Of a stretch of DNA of 64,000 nucleotides, positions 7,466 to 17,341 are shown piece after piece. The DNA is from Exiguobacterium sp. s193 (GTDB lineage Bacteria; Bacillota; Bacilli; Exiguobacteriales; Exiguobacteriaceae), in contig NZ_JACSMR010000013.1 in the NCBI RefSeq assembly GCF_018618755.1, positions 1 to 64,000 of the forward strand. The letters are read 5' to 3'. Numbering within the stretch: position 1 is the stretch's first letter; each line of letters begins with the position of its first letter. The notes below the pieces were generated by a model. That model made no database searches. It saw nothing but the letters and a program-made list of their open reading frames with translations, and had not been told where the DNA came from. A program made the translations under genes and the position numbers.

Positions 7466-8908
7466 TTGACACAGACACGTAAACGACTAGCCCTTGCCGG
7501 CGCGACCGGATATATTGGACATAATTTATTAAATGAGTTGAAAAAAAAGTATGACGTCATCGCCCTCTCCCGTAACGGTGACGATAAGGATGACGAATCA
7601 AACGTCGAGTGGCGGTCATGCGACCTCTTTTCGTTGTCCGATACGACAGATGGTCTTGCCGGAGCGGACATCGCAATCTACCTCGTCCATTCAATGATGC
7701 CGTCCGCTAAGTTGACCCAAGGCTCTTTTGAGGACATGGACTTGATTTTGGCTGATAATTACGCCCGGGCCGCAAAAGCGAATGGCATCCAACAAATCGT
7801 CTACTTAAGCGGCATCATACCGGACGACACGGAAAATCTTTCACGCCACTTGAAAAGTCGACTCGAAGTCGAACGTGTCCTCGGTGCATATGGAACACCC
7901 GTCACGACGATTCGGGCCGCACTCATCGTCGGACCAAAAGGCTCGTCGTTCCCGATTTTATCAAAACTCGTCAAACGGCTTCCCGTCATGATGTTGCCGC
8001 GCTGGACGCGGAACAAAACACACCCCGTCGCCCTGCCGGATGTGATTCACGCTTTAGGCGCAAGTGTCGACCGGGACGACCTGAAAGACCGTGCCATCGA
8101 TATCGGCGGTCCGGAAGCGATGACTTATAAAGAGATGATTTTAAAGACGGCGGACGTCATGGGCAAAAAACAACCGACCGTCGACCTGCCGTTGATGACC
8201 GTTAAGCTGTCGCGTCTATGGGTGACACTTGTTTCCGGTGAACCGAAGGAGACCGTCTATCCGCTCGTCGAAAGTATGGTCCACGAAATGGTCGCCGATC
8301 CTGAAAAAATGGTCGACGGAATCAGTAACGGAAAGATTTCCTTCGAACAATCCGTCCGGATGGCGATGGAAGAAGAGTCTGACTCTAAAAAATCAAGTTC
8401 TTCCAGCTCGTCTGAGAAACCGCAAGTCCTCGACGTCCGGTCCGTCCAGCGGGTGCGGCTTCCTGACGGTCGAAATGCCAATTGGGCTGCCGACAACTAC
8501 GTCGAGTGGTTATCGACGTTCGCAAAACCTTTTTTGACGTCTACGACAGCGGAAGAGACGATTGTCCGCATCCATGTGCCGTTCTTGCAAGCGCCATTGC
8601 TCGAATTGACGAAGGAACCGTTCGAAGACGCGCAACAAGCAACGTACCGGATCACTGGCGGCTTGTTCGCTGACGTCAAAGAGGACAGCAACGGACGGAT
8701 TGAATTCCGTCAAATCCCGGGTTCGCAAGAATGTATCATCGCGATTCATGAGTATGTACCGGCCTTACCTTGGTTGCTCTATAAAACGACGCAAGCGAAC
8801 GTCCATCTCATCGTCATGTATCTCTTTAAACTCCACCTGCTTCGTTTGATGCAGACGACAGAACAACAACCGGACGAATCTGACATGATCGTCCCTGAAC
8901 CCAACTAA
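7466..8908 (+). CDS. SDR/NmrA-type NAD(P)-binding protein with extra C-terminal domain
   Basis: 480 residues. An N-terminal atypical short-chain dehydrogenase (residues 1 to about 290) has ALAGATGYIGHNLL for dinucleotide binding and VYLSGI and TTIRAALIVGP motifs. A run of seven serines in a charged linker (near residue 320) separates it from a C-terminal domain (about 335-470) resembling the DUF2867-type domain often fused to such proteins. The start is a TTG seven bases after AGGAGG, the only good ribosome site. The substrate is unknown; this family includes redox sensors as well as enzymes. A terminator follows directly. Confidence 0.78.
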   Translation: MTQTRKRLALAGATGYIGHNLLNELKKKYDVIALSRNGDDKDDESNVEWRSCDLFSLSDTTDGLAGADIAIYLVHSMMPSAKLTQGSFEDMDLILADNYARAAKANGIQQIVYLSGIIPDDTENLSRHLKSRLEVERVLGAYGTPVTTIRAALIVGPKGSSFPILSKLVKRLPVMMLPRWTRNKTHPVALPDVIHALGASVDRDDLKDRAIDIGGPEAMTYKEMILKTADVMGKKQPTVDLPLMTVKLSRLWVTLVSGEPKETVYPLVESMVHEMVADPEKMVDGISNGKISFEQSVRMAMEEESDSKKSSSSSSSEKPQVLDVRSVQRVRLPDGRNANWAADNYVEWLSTFAKPFLTSTTAEETIVRIHVPFLQAPLLELTKEPFEDAQQATYRITGGLFADVKEDSNGRIEFRQIPGSQECIIAIHEYVPALPWLLYKTTQANVHLIVMYLFKLHLLRLMQTTEQQPDESDMIVPEPN

Positions 8909-8925
8909 ACGAATAAAGCCGTCCT

Positions 8926-8960
8926 GAGGTCTCTCACTGCCCGTGAGAGCCTCTTTTTTT
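8926..8960 (+). terminator. Rho-independent terminator
   Basis: GAGGTCTCTCAC pairs with GTGAGAGCCTC, followed by seven T. It closes the SDR transcript. Confidence 0.85.
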
Positions 8961-9038
8961 AAACTGATACGGTTGATGACGAAAGCAAAATAAACGTGAT
9001 ACACTTACACATGACTGTAAGAAAGGGGTTTCAACAGC

Positions 9039-12000
9039 ATGCGCTCATTTGAAGAACGATTGACGAACCACTTAGAAGCAACGGCGCTTCTTTCCACACT
9101 GATTCAACCTTCATCCGATCAACTTCGGCTCGATAAATTAGATACATTTTCTAAAAAATTATTACGACGGGACTTCATGATTGCATTTGCCGGTCACTTT
9201 TCGGCCGGTAAATCGAGCATGATCAACGCCTTGACCGGTGAGTCGATTTTACCGACAAGTCCGATACCGACGAGTGCGAATATCGTCACGCTCCGCCAAG
9301 GCGAAACGGATCAAGCAATCGTTTCATTCCACGATCGTCCTGCGGTTCGTTTAGCATCAGAGGACGACTTGCATCATTTAAGTCAGCTCGGGCGTGACGG
9401 ATCTGTCAAACAAATCGACATCACCCATGCGACATCCGCTTTACCTCCTGGTCTCGTCCTGATGGATACGCCAGGGGTCGATTCCGTCGATGATGCACAC
9501 CGGATTTCGACCGAGTCGGCACTGCATGTCGCTGATTTGATTTTTTACGTGATGGACTATAACCACGTCCAGTCGGAACTGAACTTCACCGTCACCAAAG
9601 ACTTGGTCGCGTCCGTCCCGGAACTATATTTAATCGTCAACCAAGTCGACAAACATCAAGCGTCCGAGCTGTCGTTCGACGCGTTTAAACGTTCTGTCGA
9701 GAGATCGTTTGCTGCCCATGGCGTCAAACCAAAAGGCATCTTCTTTACGAGCCTCCGCGATGCCGATTTTGACGGGAACGACTTCGACACCGTCAAACAA
9801 TTGGTCGACCAAAGCATGCGTGACGCCCAGCCGAAACTCATCGAATCGACACAGACGACGCTCGAAGTCCTGCACGAAGAGCATGTGGACTATTTAGAAG
9901 CACAAATCGAAGACGCTACGCAAGTGATGCAGGATACGGTCTCGGCAAACGAACTTGCAGACGCTGCTTCCTTATTCGAGCGTCTCGCAAAAATCGAACA
10001 TCAGTTGACATTATTTGCACCGGAACAGTGGACTAGCCGCTTTTCGAGCCACCGCGAAAGTTTACTCCGGAATGCGACCTTGATGCCGTTTGAGCTCCGG
10101 GAGAAAATGAAAACATTTTTAGAGTCGCGCCAACCGTCCTACAAAGTCGGTCTGTTCCGAAGTGCAAAAAAAACACAAGAAGCACAACAAGTCATCGCGG
10201 ATGATGTCCTTCGGGCGCTCCAATCGGTCACAGCTTCAGAAATCAACCTCCACATTCGAAAGTTGATGAAACAATCGTTAGCCGAGATTGACTTGTTGTC
10301 CGATCACCACTCGTTACGGATCGACCAGCTCCCGCTCGACCTGCCGCTCAGCGTCATCGAGGAAGCGCTCCAAGACGGGATTACGATTACCGGCGAATCC
10401 GTCCTGCAGTTCACGAACCGGGTCGTCGCGTCCGTCAGTGCCTGGTACGTCAAGGAGACGAACGTATGGCGGGACGGGATTCGAAAAGAATTAACTGAAG
10501 AGACGATTCTCGTAAAAGCAGAACGTGAAACGGAACGTCTGTCACTCAAAGAAAAGACTGCGCGGATTACGGCATTCAACGAAACCGAACGCGTCCTCGC
10601 CCGTTACCTGCAACATGCGGATGAGCCGACACCGTCCGACATGGAGGCCGCGCGCGACCAACTCACACAGTGGACACTCGAGTTAGCGCAGTCGACGGCA
10701 GACATCCTGCCATTCGAAGGGATCGAAACGGCTGCTGCGCAAGAACAAGACAACACGCCAGAAGTGATTGTAGCGCCCGTTCCGTCGCGCTATCAGTTGG
10801 ATGATATCCAGCGCATCCAGGCGATTCTCGCTGACGTCCGTGGTTTCGAGGACGCCGCGACTTACCTGCAACAGAAGTTAGACCGTGTCGCGACAAGCGA
10901 CTTTACGATTGCCTTGTTCGGTGCCTTCAGTGCCGGTAAATCGTCCTTTTGTAATGCCTTGCTCGGTCAACGGGTCTTACCGGTCTCTCCGAACCCGACG
11001 ACTGCTTCGATTAACCGGATTAAACCGGTTACGGCGTCGCAACCACACGGGACGGCAACGATTCAGTTTAAGTCGGAAGCGGATCTCCTAAATGACCTCA
11101 ATGAAGCGTTACAACCGTTCGCCATCTCGATGAACACTGTCGCAGACGTCGTGACTTGGCTAACTGCCCGGTCGGCAAACGAGTTGCATGATGCCTCGTT
11201 CTTACGGGCGTTCTTACGTGGGTACCCGACAGTCAAGTCCTTCATCGGAACCGAACAAACGGTCGATCAGCCATCGTTCGAAGACTACGTCGCCCAAGAA
11301 CACCTCAGTTGTTTCGTTGATGTGATTGATCTTTATTTCGACAGCCCGTTGACACGGCTCGGCATCACGCTCGTCGATACACCAGGTGCCGACTCGATTA
11401 ACGCCCGTCACACGGATGTTGCCTTCGAGTACATCAAAAACGCCGATGCGATATTATTCGTCACCTATTACAATCACGCCTTCGCCCGCGCCGACCGTGA
11501 ATTTTTGATTCAACTCGGCCGGGTCAAAGATGCGTTCGAGCTCGATAAGATGTTCTTTATCGTCAATGCAATTGATCTTGCGACGTCTGCAGCGGAACAA
11601 CAAGATGTCTTACAATACGTCGGGACAGAATTGAAACGGTTCGGCATCCGGGCGCCCCGCCTGTTCGGCGTCTCGAGTCTTAACGCACTGGCTGAAAAAC
11701 AACGTGGAACGGATGAACAATCCGGGATGGAAGCGTTCGAAGCAGCCTTCCACCACTTCTTGAACCATGATTTAAAAGGACTTGCCGTCCAGTCGTTGAC
11801 GGAAGAAACGGACAAGACGATCCACCGGCTCGACCGTTTGATTGAACAGACGGAGCGGAACATCGCCCGCAAAGACGCCCGTCTCGCAGAACTGGCTGTA
11901 CTGGAAGAAGACGTCATGACACATTTCACCGATACGCGGGTCGATCTTATGCACCAGGACTTGTTCGCTGAAATCCATGAATTGTTACATCACGTCAACC

Positions 12001-12632
12001 AACGGATTTATTACCGTTTCCCGGACTTCTTTAAAGAAGCTTACCATCCGGTCCGCTTTGCGAACGAAACGAAAGCCGTCGCCCTGCAACAAGCACTCGT
12101 CGAGTTACTCGGGTTCTTGCGCTACGATTTCGAACAAGAATTACGCGTCACGCACTTCCGGATTGACAGTTGGGTACAGAAAGCGGTCGAACGGCGCCTC
12201 GAGGAAGAAACAGCCTTCGTGACGAAGTTGAATCCTTCGTTCCAATTGCCGCCGATCGATGTATCACCATTGCCGGCACTGACGTTTAGCGGTCCATTCC
12301 AGGATGATACGAACTATCGGTCCGTTAAACGTTATTTCCGCAATCCAAAAGCCTTCTTCGAACGCAATGAAAAGGAACAGCTAAAAGATGCCTTGATGGC
12401 CTTAACGAAACCAGATGCCGTCAGCTACCTCGAACACGAGGAATCACGTCTCCGGCAAACGGCGGAGCAGCACCTCGAGGACGTGTTCGCGACAGTCTAT
12501 CCGCAGTTAACGGACACGCTGTTGAAACAAATCGAAACGGAACGGTCGACCCTGACGGATGCGAATCCGCTGGCCCCATTCAAGGCTGCCCAAGCGAAAC
12601 TGCATGACGTATTTGAACAATCGGTTCACTAA
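9039..12632 (+). CDS. dynA: Two-unit bacterial dynamin (DynA-like) GTPase
   Basis: 1197 residues, the length of Bacillus DynA, which is a head-to-tail fusion of two dynamin units. Unit 1 has the P-loop GHFSAGKSS (residues 52-60), DTPGVDS and the base-recognition motif NQVDKH. Unit 2 has GAFSAGKSS (near 628), DTPGADS and NAIDLA. Each GTPase is followed by a long helical region with many heptads. DynA tethers and fuses membranes and protects against membrane damage and phage lysis in Bacillus. A ribosome site AAGAAAGGGG precedes the ATG. It is a single-gene transcript ended by a strong terminator. No frame damage was seen. Confidence 0.92.
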   Translation: MRSFEERLTNHLEATALLSTLIQPSSDQLRLDKLDTFSKKLLRRDFMIAFAGHFSAGKSSMINALTGESILPTSPIPTSANIVTLRQGETDQAIVSFHDRPAVRLASEDDLHHLSQLGRDGSVKQIDITHATSALPPGLVLMDTPGVDSVDDAHRISTESALHVADLIFYVMDYNHVQSELNFTVTKDLVASVPELYLIVNQVDKHQASELSFDAFKRSVERSFAAHGVKPKGIFFTSLRDADFDGNDFDTVKQLVDQSMRDAQPKLIESTQTTLEVLHEEHVDYLEAQIEDATQVMQDTVSANELADAASLFERLAKIEHQLTLFAPEQWTSRFSSHRESLLRNATLMPFELREKMKTFLESRQPSYKVGLFRSAKKTQEAQQVIADDVLRALQSVTASEINLHIRKLMKQSLAEIDLLSDHHSLRIDQLPLDLPLSVIEEALQDGITITGESVLQFTNRVVASVSAWYVKETNVWRDGIRKELTEETILVKAERETERLSLKEKTARITAFNETERVLARYLQHADEPTPSDMEAARDQLTQWTLELAQSTADILPFEGIETAAAQEQDNTPEVIVAPVPSRYQLDDIQRIQAILADVRGFEDAATYLQQKLDRVATSDFTIALFGAFSAGKSSFCNALLGQRVLPVSPNPTTASINRIKPVTASQPHGTATIQFKSEADLLNDLNEALQPFAISMNTVADVVTWLTARSANELHDASFLRAFLRGYPTVKSFIGTEQTVDQPSFEDYVAQEHLSCFVDVIDLYFDSPLTRLGITLVDTPGADSINARHTDVAFEYIKNADAILFVTYYNHAFARADREFLIQLGRVKDAFELDKMFFIVNAIDLATSAAEQQDVLQYVGTELKRFGIRAPRLFGVSSLNALAEKQRGTDEQSGMEAFEAAFHHFLNHDLKGLAVQSLTEETDKTIHRLDRLIEQTERNIARKDARLAELAVLEEDVMTHFTDTRVDLMHQDLFAEIHELLHHVNQRIYYRFPDFFKEAYHPVRFANETKAVALQQALVELLGFLRYDFEQELRVTHFRIDSWVQKAVERRLEEETAFVTKLNPSFQLPPIDVSPLPALTFSGPFQDDTNYRSVKRYFRNPKAFFERNEKEQLKDALMALTKPDAVSYLEHEESRLRQTAEQHLEDVFATVYPQLTDTLLKQIETERSTLTDANPLAPFKAAQAKLHDVFEQSVH

Positions 12633-12698
12633 AACAACGGGCTGACTCACGCTTTCGAATTTGCCTCCATAGGTCCTGAATGAGAAGAATTGACATAG

Positions 12699-12746
12699 AA
12701 AACGCCGATGCTTCCGTGGATGAAACGGAAACATCGGCGTTTTTTT
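12699..12746. terminator. Bidirectional terminator between dynA and corA
   Basis: AAAACGCCGATG and CATCGGCGTTTT arms plus inner TTCCGT/ACGGAA pairing, with A- and T-runs on both sides. It serves both convergent genes. Confidence 0.88.
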
Positions 12747-12782
12747 GTTTGACCGGCGGAAAAGAACGACGATTTCTCACGC

Positions 12783-13739
12783 CTACTCTTCAAACCAGTG
12801 ATTTCGGATGAAATAAACCGTCATCCCGATTGCGACAAGCGCCATCACGCCCAGCGTAACGAAGTATCCATAACGGACCGTCAGCTCGGGCATGTATTGA
12901 AAGTTCATCCCGTAAATGCCAGCAATGAACGTCAACGGCATGAAAATCGTCGTAAAGATCGTCAACGTCTTCATGATGTTGTTCATGCGGTAAGAGTTCA
13001 ATGAAATGAAGTTTTCCCGGAATTCTGACGTCATCGCCCGATTGTATTCAATCATATCGTTCAGTTTCAGCAAATGATCGTAAATGTCACGGAAAAATGC
13101 CTGTTTGTTCGGATGAATCGCAAGCCGTTTCGATTCGATGACCCGGTACAGTAAATCCCGCATCGGTAAGACCGTCCGTGCGAGTTCAAGCAAGTCTGAG
13201 CGGATGTCAAAGATATCTTCCATGATCTGTTTGTCATTGCCTGCTTGTTCATAACGACTTTCGAGTGAAAAAATACGGTCCTCCAGATTATGGACAATCG
13301 GAAAATAGCCATCGACGATTTTATCCATGATTTTATGGACGACTTCGACTGTAATATGTTCTGCATGGCCCGACAGCTTTTGAAACGACCGAAACACGAA
13401 GTCAACTTCCGGTGACGCCTGTTCATGATACGAAATGACATATTGTTCACTTGCGAATAAATTGATTTCCTTGCCTTTTAACGAAGGTTCCTCGACCGCG
13501 TGCAACACAAAAAAGCTGTACCCGTCATAATATTCGAGTTTCGGTCGCTGTAAGTACTGAAAACAATCTTCAATCGCGAGCGGATGGAAGGCAAACGCGG
13601 AGACGAGCAGTTGCTTTTCCTGTTCCGTCGGTTGATTAAAATCAACGAAGTACCATTTGACATCGGAGCGATTGAGACGCTCGAGATTGCTGTCGATCAA
13701 AACTTGATTGTCCTGCGTGATGATGATTGAACGAATCAA
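12783..13739 (-). CDS. corA: CorA-family divalent metal (Mg2+) transporter
   Basis: About 318 residues. A cytoplasmic funnel domain is followed by two C-terminal membrane helices; the signature GMN sits at about residue 277 after LTFIAGIY, followed by the acidic loop FQYMPE and a basic tail. CorA proteins form pentameric Mg2+/Co2+ channels. The frame also opens at a GTG at 13748, but that codon overlaps the ribosome site AGAAGG, which is ideally spaced for the TTG at 13739 (then IRSIIITQDN). A hairpin-rich leader lies just upstream and could affect expression. Confidence 0.9.
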   Translation of the reverse strand: MIRSIIITQDNQVLIDSNLERLNRSDVKWYFVDFNQPTEQEKQLLVSAFAFHPLAIEDCFQYLQRPKLEYYDGYSFFVLHAVEEPSLKGKEINLFASEQYVISYHEQASPEVDFVFRSFQKLSGHAEHITVEVVHKIMDKIVDGYFPIVHNLEDRIFSLESRYEQAGNDKQIMEDIFDIRSDLLELARTVLPMRDLLYRVIESKRLAIHPNKQAFFRDIYDHLLKLNDMIEYNRAMTSEFRENFISLNSYRMNNIMKTLTIFTTIFMPLTFIAGIYGMNFQYMPELTVRYGYFVTLGVMALVAIGMTVYFIRNHWFEE

Positions 13740-13807
13740 CGAAAACACCTTCTTTACTTTCTTTTCTGATTTCAGTATGGCAAAAGCCGTTTGAAATAGC
13801 CATAACC

Positions 13808-13873
13808 AAAAAAGAACCGTAGCGAAGGCTACAGTTCCCGGACATCACGAGCGGTTTTGTCGGCTGGTGATGC
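13808..13873 (-). terminator. Terminator with preceding hairpin, upstream of corA
   Basis: On the minus strand GAACTGTAGC (from 13837) pairs with GCTACGGTTC and is followed by a T-run, a classic intrinsic terminator. Just before it GCATCAC and GTGATG (13841-13873) form a second stem. It lies about 70 bp before corA and 50 bp after the membrane-protein stop. It may simply end that gene or act as a corA attenuator; it does not match the M-box as I know it. Confidence 0.65.
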
Positions 13874-13921
13874 TCTTTGTTTACCTGAAGTTATCGATCG
13901 GGGCAATTGCCAAAAAAACGG

Positions 13922-14470
13922 TCACCCCCGTTCAAAATAAAAGCCACTCCAGTAGACTTGACGATACGTAAATTCCTTACCACTTTTCGTCGTCACGAGC
14001 ATTTCATCTTCCGAGACGACGGCGATTTTAATCGGTGTCTCTCCGTGATCGGTCAAATAATTTAAAATCTCAAGGTGACGGTTGAGCCATAAACGACGAC
14101 GGAACCAACGAAAACGACTGAAGGCGGCACTGAAATGGAGAATCGACAGCAACATGATGATCATCCCAAAAGGTAACGGCACGTTAAACGTGGCGATCAA
14201 AAATAAATCAGCGATAATCAAGAACGTAGATAGTCCCATCTCCGTCATCTCCATGAACGATGCTTTATACGTCGCAAAATACGTCATGACACGAAATAAA
14301 AGAATGACGGTCAAGTACGGGACAAAGTACAATTGAAACACGTTTTCCGAGCCACTGTTAATGAACATGAGCAAGGGTAAGAAGAAGAGCAACTTCCAGA
14401 TTAGGATGGCGGAATAAAACAAAGTGTGATCCGTGTAGCGTTTGCGTACGATGGTTTGACTAATGTTCAT
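13922..14470 (-). CDS. Uncharacterised membrane protein
   Basis: About 182 residues with three to four hydrophobic segments: LFYSAILIWKLLFFLPLLMF, the next around LYFVPYLTVILLF, a third at FLIIADLFLIATFNV and a fourth at FGMIIMLLSILHF. A soluble C-terminal tail (HGETPIKIAVVSEDEMLVTT) resembles a small beta domain. The frame extends 18 codons further upstream, but GAAGGAGGGGAAGG sits right before the ATG of MNISQTIVRKRY. The function is unknown, and the gene may be read alone. The domain order would suit a small sensor or a YcxB-like membrane protein, but I have no firm family. Confidence 0.7.
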   Translation of the reverse strand: MNISQTIVRKRYTDHTLFYSAILIWKLLFFLPLLMFINSGSENVFQLYFVPYLTVILLFRVMTYFATYKASFMEMTEMGLSTFLIIADLFLIATFNVPLPFGMIIMLLSILHFSAAFSRFRWFRRRLWLNRHLEILNYLTDHGETPIKIAVVSEDEMLVTTKSGKEFTYRQVYWSGFYFERG

Positions 14471-14733
14471 TGCCTTCCCCTCCTTCAAACGTGACTTCGC
14501 GCTAAGCCATTGATGTCGGGACATGATGCCTATAAGGGTATCTTTCCTAATCGGACGCTTTTTAACCGTCTATTTACAGTTTTTTTCATCCGTATATAGA
14601 GTATACGAAAAATTCAGAATAAAAGTTTTAATTTCCCATCATTCCCCATATTTTAATGTGCTGATCATGTTAAGATTTGTCGCCAGCGCACTTTTTCTTT
14701 AGACTAGAAGAAGAGCCTTAAGAAATGAGTTGA

Positions 14734-15858
14734 ATGAACATGTACACACATATTATCGTCGGTGCCGGGATTTTAGGCACATCGACAGCCTATCATCTCG
14801 CAAAACAAGGAGCATCCGTCCTTTTGGTCGACCGTAAAGAACAGGGACGGGCAACTGACGCCGCTGCCGGAATCATCTGTCCCTGGATGACACAACGCCG
14901 AAACAAAGCTTGGTACCGCCTCGCGAATAACGGTGCCCACTATTACGATACGCTTATCGCCGAGCTCGAAGCACTCGGTGAGACGGCGACCGGCTATCGA
15001 AAAGTCGGGACGATCGCCCTGCATGAGACATCAAAAATCGAAAAAATGCATACCATCGCAACGAATCGGTTTCCGGAAGCACCCGGAATCGGGCGGATCG
15101 AACGCCTCGCCCCGTCCGATGTGAAGATGCTGTTCCCATTGATTGACCACGTTGAAGATGCCTTATTCGTTTCTGGCGGGGCCCGCGTCGATGGACGCGC
15201 CTTACGCGCCGCACTCGAGCGTGCCGCCATTCATTACGGGGCGACTGTGCTTGATGCCGATGCGCAGCTGCTGACTGAATCAGGCCAAGTGCGTGGCGTG
15301 ATGATTGACGGTCAACCCCATTACGCAGATCAAGTCATCTTGACGGCTGGTGTCTGGATTAATGAACTATTACGTCCGCTCGAGCTCGAACTCGATATCC
15401 GGACCGAAAAAGGGCAAATTCTCCAACTTGATTTAGGGGAGACGAAATCAAACCATTGGCCGGTCATCATGGGGCAACGTGGTCTTTATCTCGTCTCGAC
15501 GGAAGATGGCCGCCTGGCGCTCGGTTCGACCCATGAAAAACAGATTGATTTTAATTTGCAGCCGACCGTCAAGGGAATGAACGCCCTGTTGACACGGGCG
15601 CTTCCGATTGCGCCGCAGCTTGAAGAAACGAACATCTATGAAATGCGCGTCGGGTTACGTCCGTACACGACGAACTCTTTACCGGTCATCGGTCGACTCA
15701 CTGATTATCCGAATGTCTTCATCGCGAATGGTCTTGGGGCATCCGGGTTGACGATTGGCCCTTATCTCGGACGGGAACTCGCGGAACTGACGTTAGACCA
15801 TCCGCTCGCGATTCCGTTAGACGACTATAGCCCGACCTATACGCACGAATTCAATTGA
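14734..15858 (+). CDS. FAD-dependent amino-acid oxidase/dehydrogenase (DadA/ThiO-like)
   Basis: 374 residues of the D-amino-acid oxidase family. IIVGAGILGTSTAYHLAKQG binds FAD at the N-terminus, and the C-terminal GLRPYTTNSLPVIG and ANGLGASGLTIGP complete the flavin site. Relatives oxidise glycine, sarcosine or D-amino acids. No thi genes lie nearby, so a ThiO role is not favoured by context. It has a weak ribosome site. The CsaA-like gene starts 16 bp behind the stop, so the two are probably co-transcribed. Confidence 0.83.
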   Translation: MNMYTHIIVGAGILGTSTAYHLAKQGASVLLVDRKEQGRATDAAAGIICPWMTQRRNKAWYRLANNGAHYYDTLIAELEALGETATGYRKVGTIALHETSKIEKMHTIATNRFPEAPGIGRIERLAPSDVKMLFPLIDHVEDALFVSGGARVDGRALRAALERAAIHYGATVLDADAQLLTESGQVRGVMIDGQPHYADQVILTAGVWINELLRPLELELDIRTEKGQILQLDLGETKSNHWPVIMGQRGLYLVSTEDGRLALGSTHEKQIDFNLQPTVKGMNALLTRALPIAPQLEETNIYEMRVGLRPYTTNSLPVIGRLTDYPNVFIANGLGASGLTIGPYLGRELAELTLDHPLAIPLDDYSPTYTHEFN

Positions 15859-15874
15859 CGACAGGAGAATGTCC

Positions 15875-16213
15875 ATGCACCCGATTAAGCCAACCGTTCC
15901 GCTTGAAACGATGACTGCTTTAGATCTTCGTGTCGGTACGATTCGTTCACTCGTTCGTAACACCGTTGACCCAAGTTTGCTTCAATTGACGCTCGACTTT
16001 GATGGTCACAGACAGGAATTTTTACTGAACTGGGTCGAGACACGATTCGAGTTTGAAGAAATTCTCGGTAAACAAGCGCTCGCCGTCTTAAATGTCACCG
16101 GTCTAAAAGACGGCTTCACAGGACGCATCCTCGAAGTCGGCCCGCTCGATCAACTGATGCCGATCCTCGTCTGTCCGGAACACCCGATTCCAGACGGGAG
16201 TCGGGTCAGCTGA
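15875..16213 (+). CDS. tRNA-binding-domain (CsaA-like) protein
   Basis: 112 residues forming one OB-fold tRNA-binding domain: LDLRVGTIRSLVRN at the N-terminus, then EEILGKQALAVLNV and the tail PILVCPEHPIPDGSRVS. CsaA proteins (about 110 residues) are dimeric RNA- and peptide-binding chaperone-like proteins. The core matches the family, but the segment around residues 25-60 is divergent. An ATG at 15869 abuts the ribosome site AGGAGA, so the ATG at 15875 is the better start. It is followed by a strong terminator. Confidence 0.78.
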   Translation: MHPIKPTVPLETMTALDLRVGTIRSLVRNTVDPSLLQLTLDFDGHRQEFLLNWVETRFEFEEILGKQALAVLNVTGLKDGFTGRILEVGPLDQLMPILVCPEHPIPDGSRVS

Positions 16214-16247
16214 GCTACGAAACGGAAAAACACGACACATTTAAAAC

Positions 16248-16298
16248 GCGAATCGTACCTCTCTCCATATTCGATGAGAGGTACGATTCGCATTTTTT
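16248..16298 (+). terminator. Rho-independent terminator
   Basis: Perfect 16-bp arms 16248-16263 and 16276-16291 (GCGAATCGTACCTCTC and complement) plus a T-run. Confidence 0.9.
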
Positions 16299-16377
16299 GT
16301 CGTTATTGAATGATTTTAGTTCGTCAAGCCGATTAAATACCGCTAGTCCTGTCATGTTAACGATGACCGAAAAACAT

Positions 16378-17340
16378 TCATGTAGAAGTTTTTTCGAGAT
16401 AATGGACACTAAAATGACCGTTCGGGTCAGTCCAATACGTAACGGACCGAAAACCATTTGTATTCGCGAGCAACTGAAATTCTTCGATACTGTATTTATA
16501 CGAATTTTCCGTATGGATCGTTTCGCCTTCTTTAAACGTAAAAGCATGCCCGGAAACCTGGACCGTCTGGTCGATTTGGCTTTTAATGTGCATCTCGATT
16601 CGTCCTTCTTCTTCATTATAAAACGCGACATGCTCAAAACATGACGGATCAAACGTCCCTGCTAAGACCGTATTGATATGCTTCAAGATGTTTAAGTTAA
16701 ATGCTTTCGTCACTCCAGCACCATCATTATAAGCAAGGTTGAGTAATTCAGGCTCTTTCTTTGTGTCAACACCGACTAAAAAACCATCCCCGTCTTTGAG
16801 GAGTTGAGCTGAGTTCTGTAAAAATCGCCCCGCCTCATCCGGATCAAAGTTACCGATCGTCGAGCCCGGGAAAAAGATGACTTTTTTTAATAGCGGGTCG
16901 ACGGGTAACGTAATCGGCGTCGAATAGTCACCACAGACCGCTTTTATCTTTAGATTCGGGTAATCCTTTGCGAGCTCGGTTGCTGCTAACAATAAATAGT
17001 CTTTCGAGATATCAATCGGAACATATTCTTCGAGTTGATGAAGCGAATTCAGCAAACTTTTAATTTTCCGACTGCTCCCACTCCCGTATTCAATCAAGGT
17101 GTGGACGGGCCCAATCCGGTCAGCGATTGCCGTTTGATGCGTCATTAAGATCGTTAGTTCGGTCCGCGTCGGATAATATTCCGGTTGTTGTGTAATCTGT
17201 TCAAATAATTCCGATCCCGTCTGATCATAAAAGTACTTCGCATGGAGTGTCTTCTTTGGTTTTGACAGACCAGCAATCACTTCTTCGAGCATCTTTTGTT
17301 GCATCGTATACAGGTCATAACTTTTGACTTGTGAACTCAT
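16378..17340 (-). CDS. egtD: L-histidine N-alpha-methyltransferase EgtD
   Basis: About 320 residues. EgtD uses S-adenosylmethionine to convert histidine to hercynine, the first step of ergothioneine synthesis. Seen are the SAM-binding LIEYGSGSSRKIKSLL, the family motif FFPGSTIGNFDP and the C-terminal HTENSYKYSIEEF, where the histidine carboxylate-binding tyrosine and neighbours are expected. The frame opens at a GTG 4 codons earlier, but AGGTGATC, a near-perfect ribosome site, is spaced for the ATG at 17340. That site overlaps the egtB stop, so the two genes are translationally coupled. Confidence 0.93.
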   Translation of the reverse strand: MSSQVKSYDLYTMQQKMLEEVIAGLSKPKKTLHAKYFYDQTGSELFEQITQQPEYYPTRTELTILMTHQTAIADRIGPVHTLIEYGSGSSRKIKSLLNSLHQLEEYVPIDISKDYLLLAATELAKDYPNLKIKAVCGDYSTPITLPVDPLLKKVIFFPGSTIGNFDPDEAGRFLQNSAQLLKDGDGFLVGVDTKKEPELLNLAYNDGAGVTKAFNLNILKHINTVLAGTFDPSCFEHVAFYNEEEGRIEMHIKSQIDQTVQVSGHAFTFKEGETIHTENSYKYSIEEFQLLANTNGFRSVTYWTDPNGHFSVHYLEKTST

Positions 17341-17341
17341 C

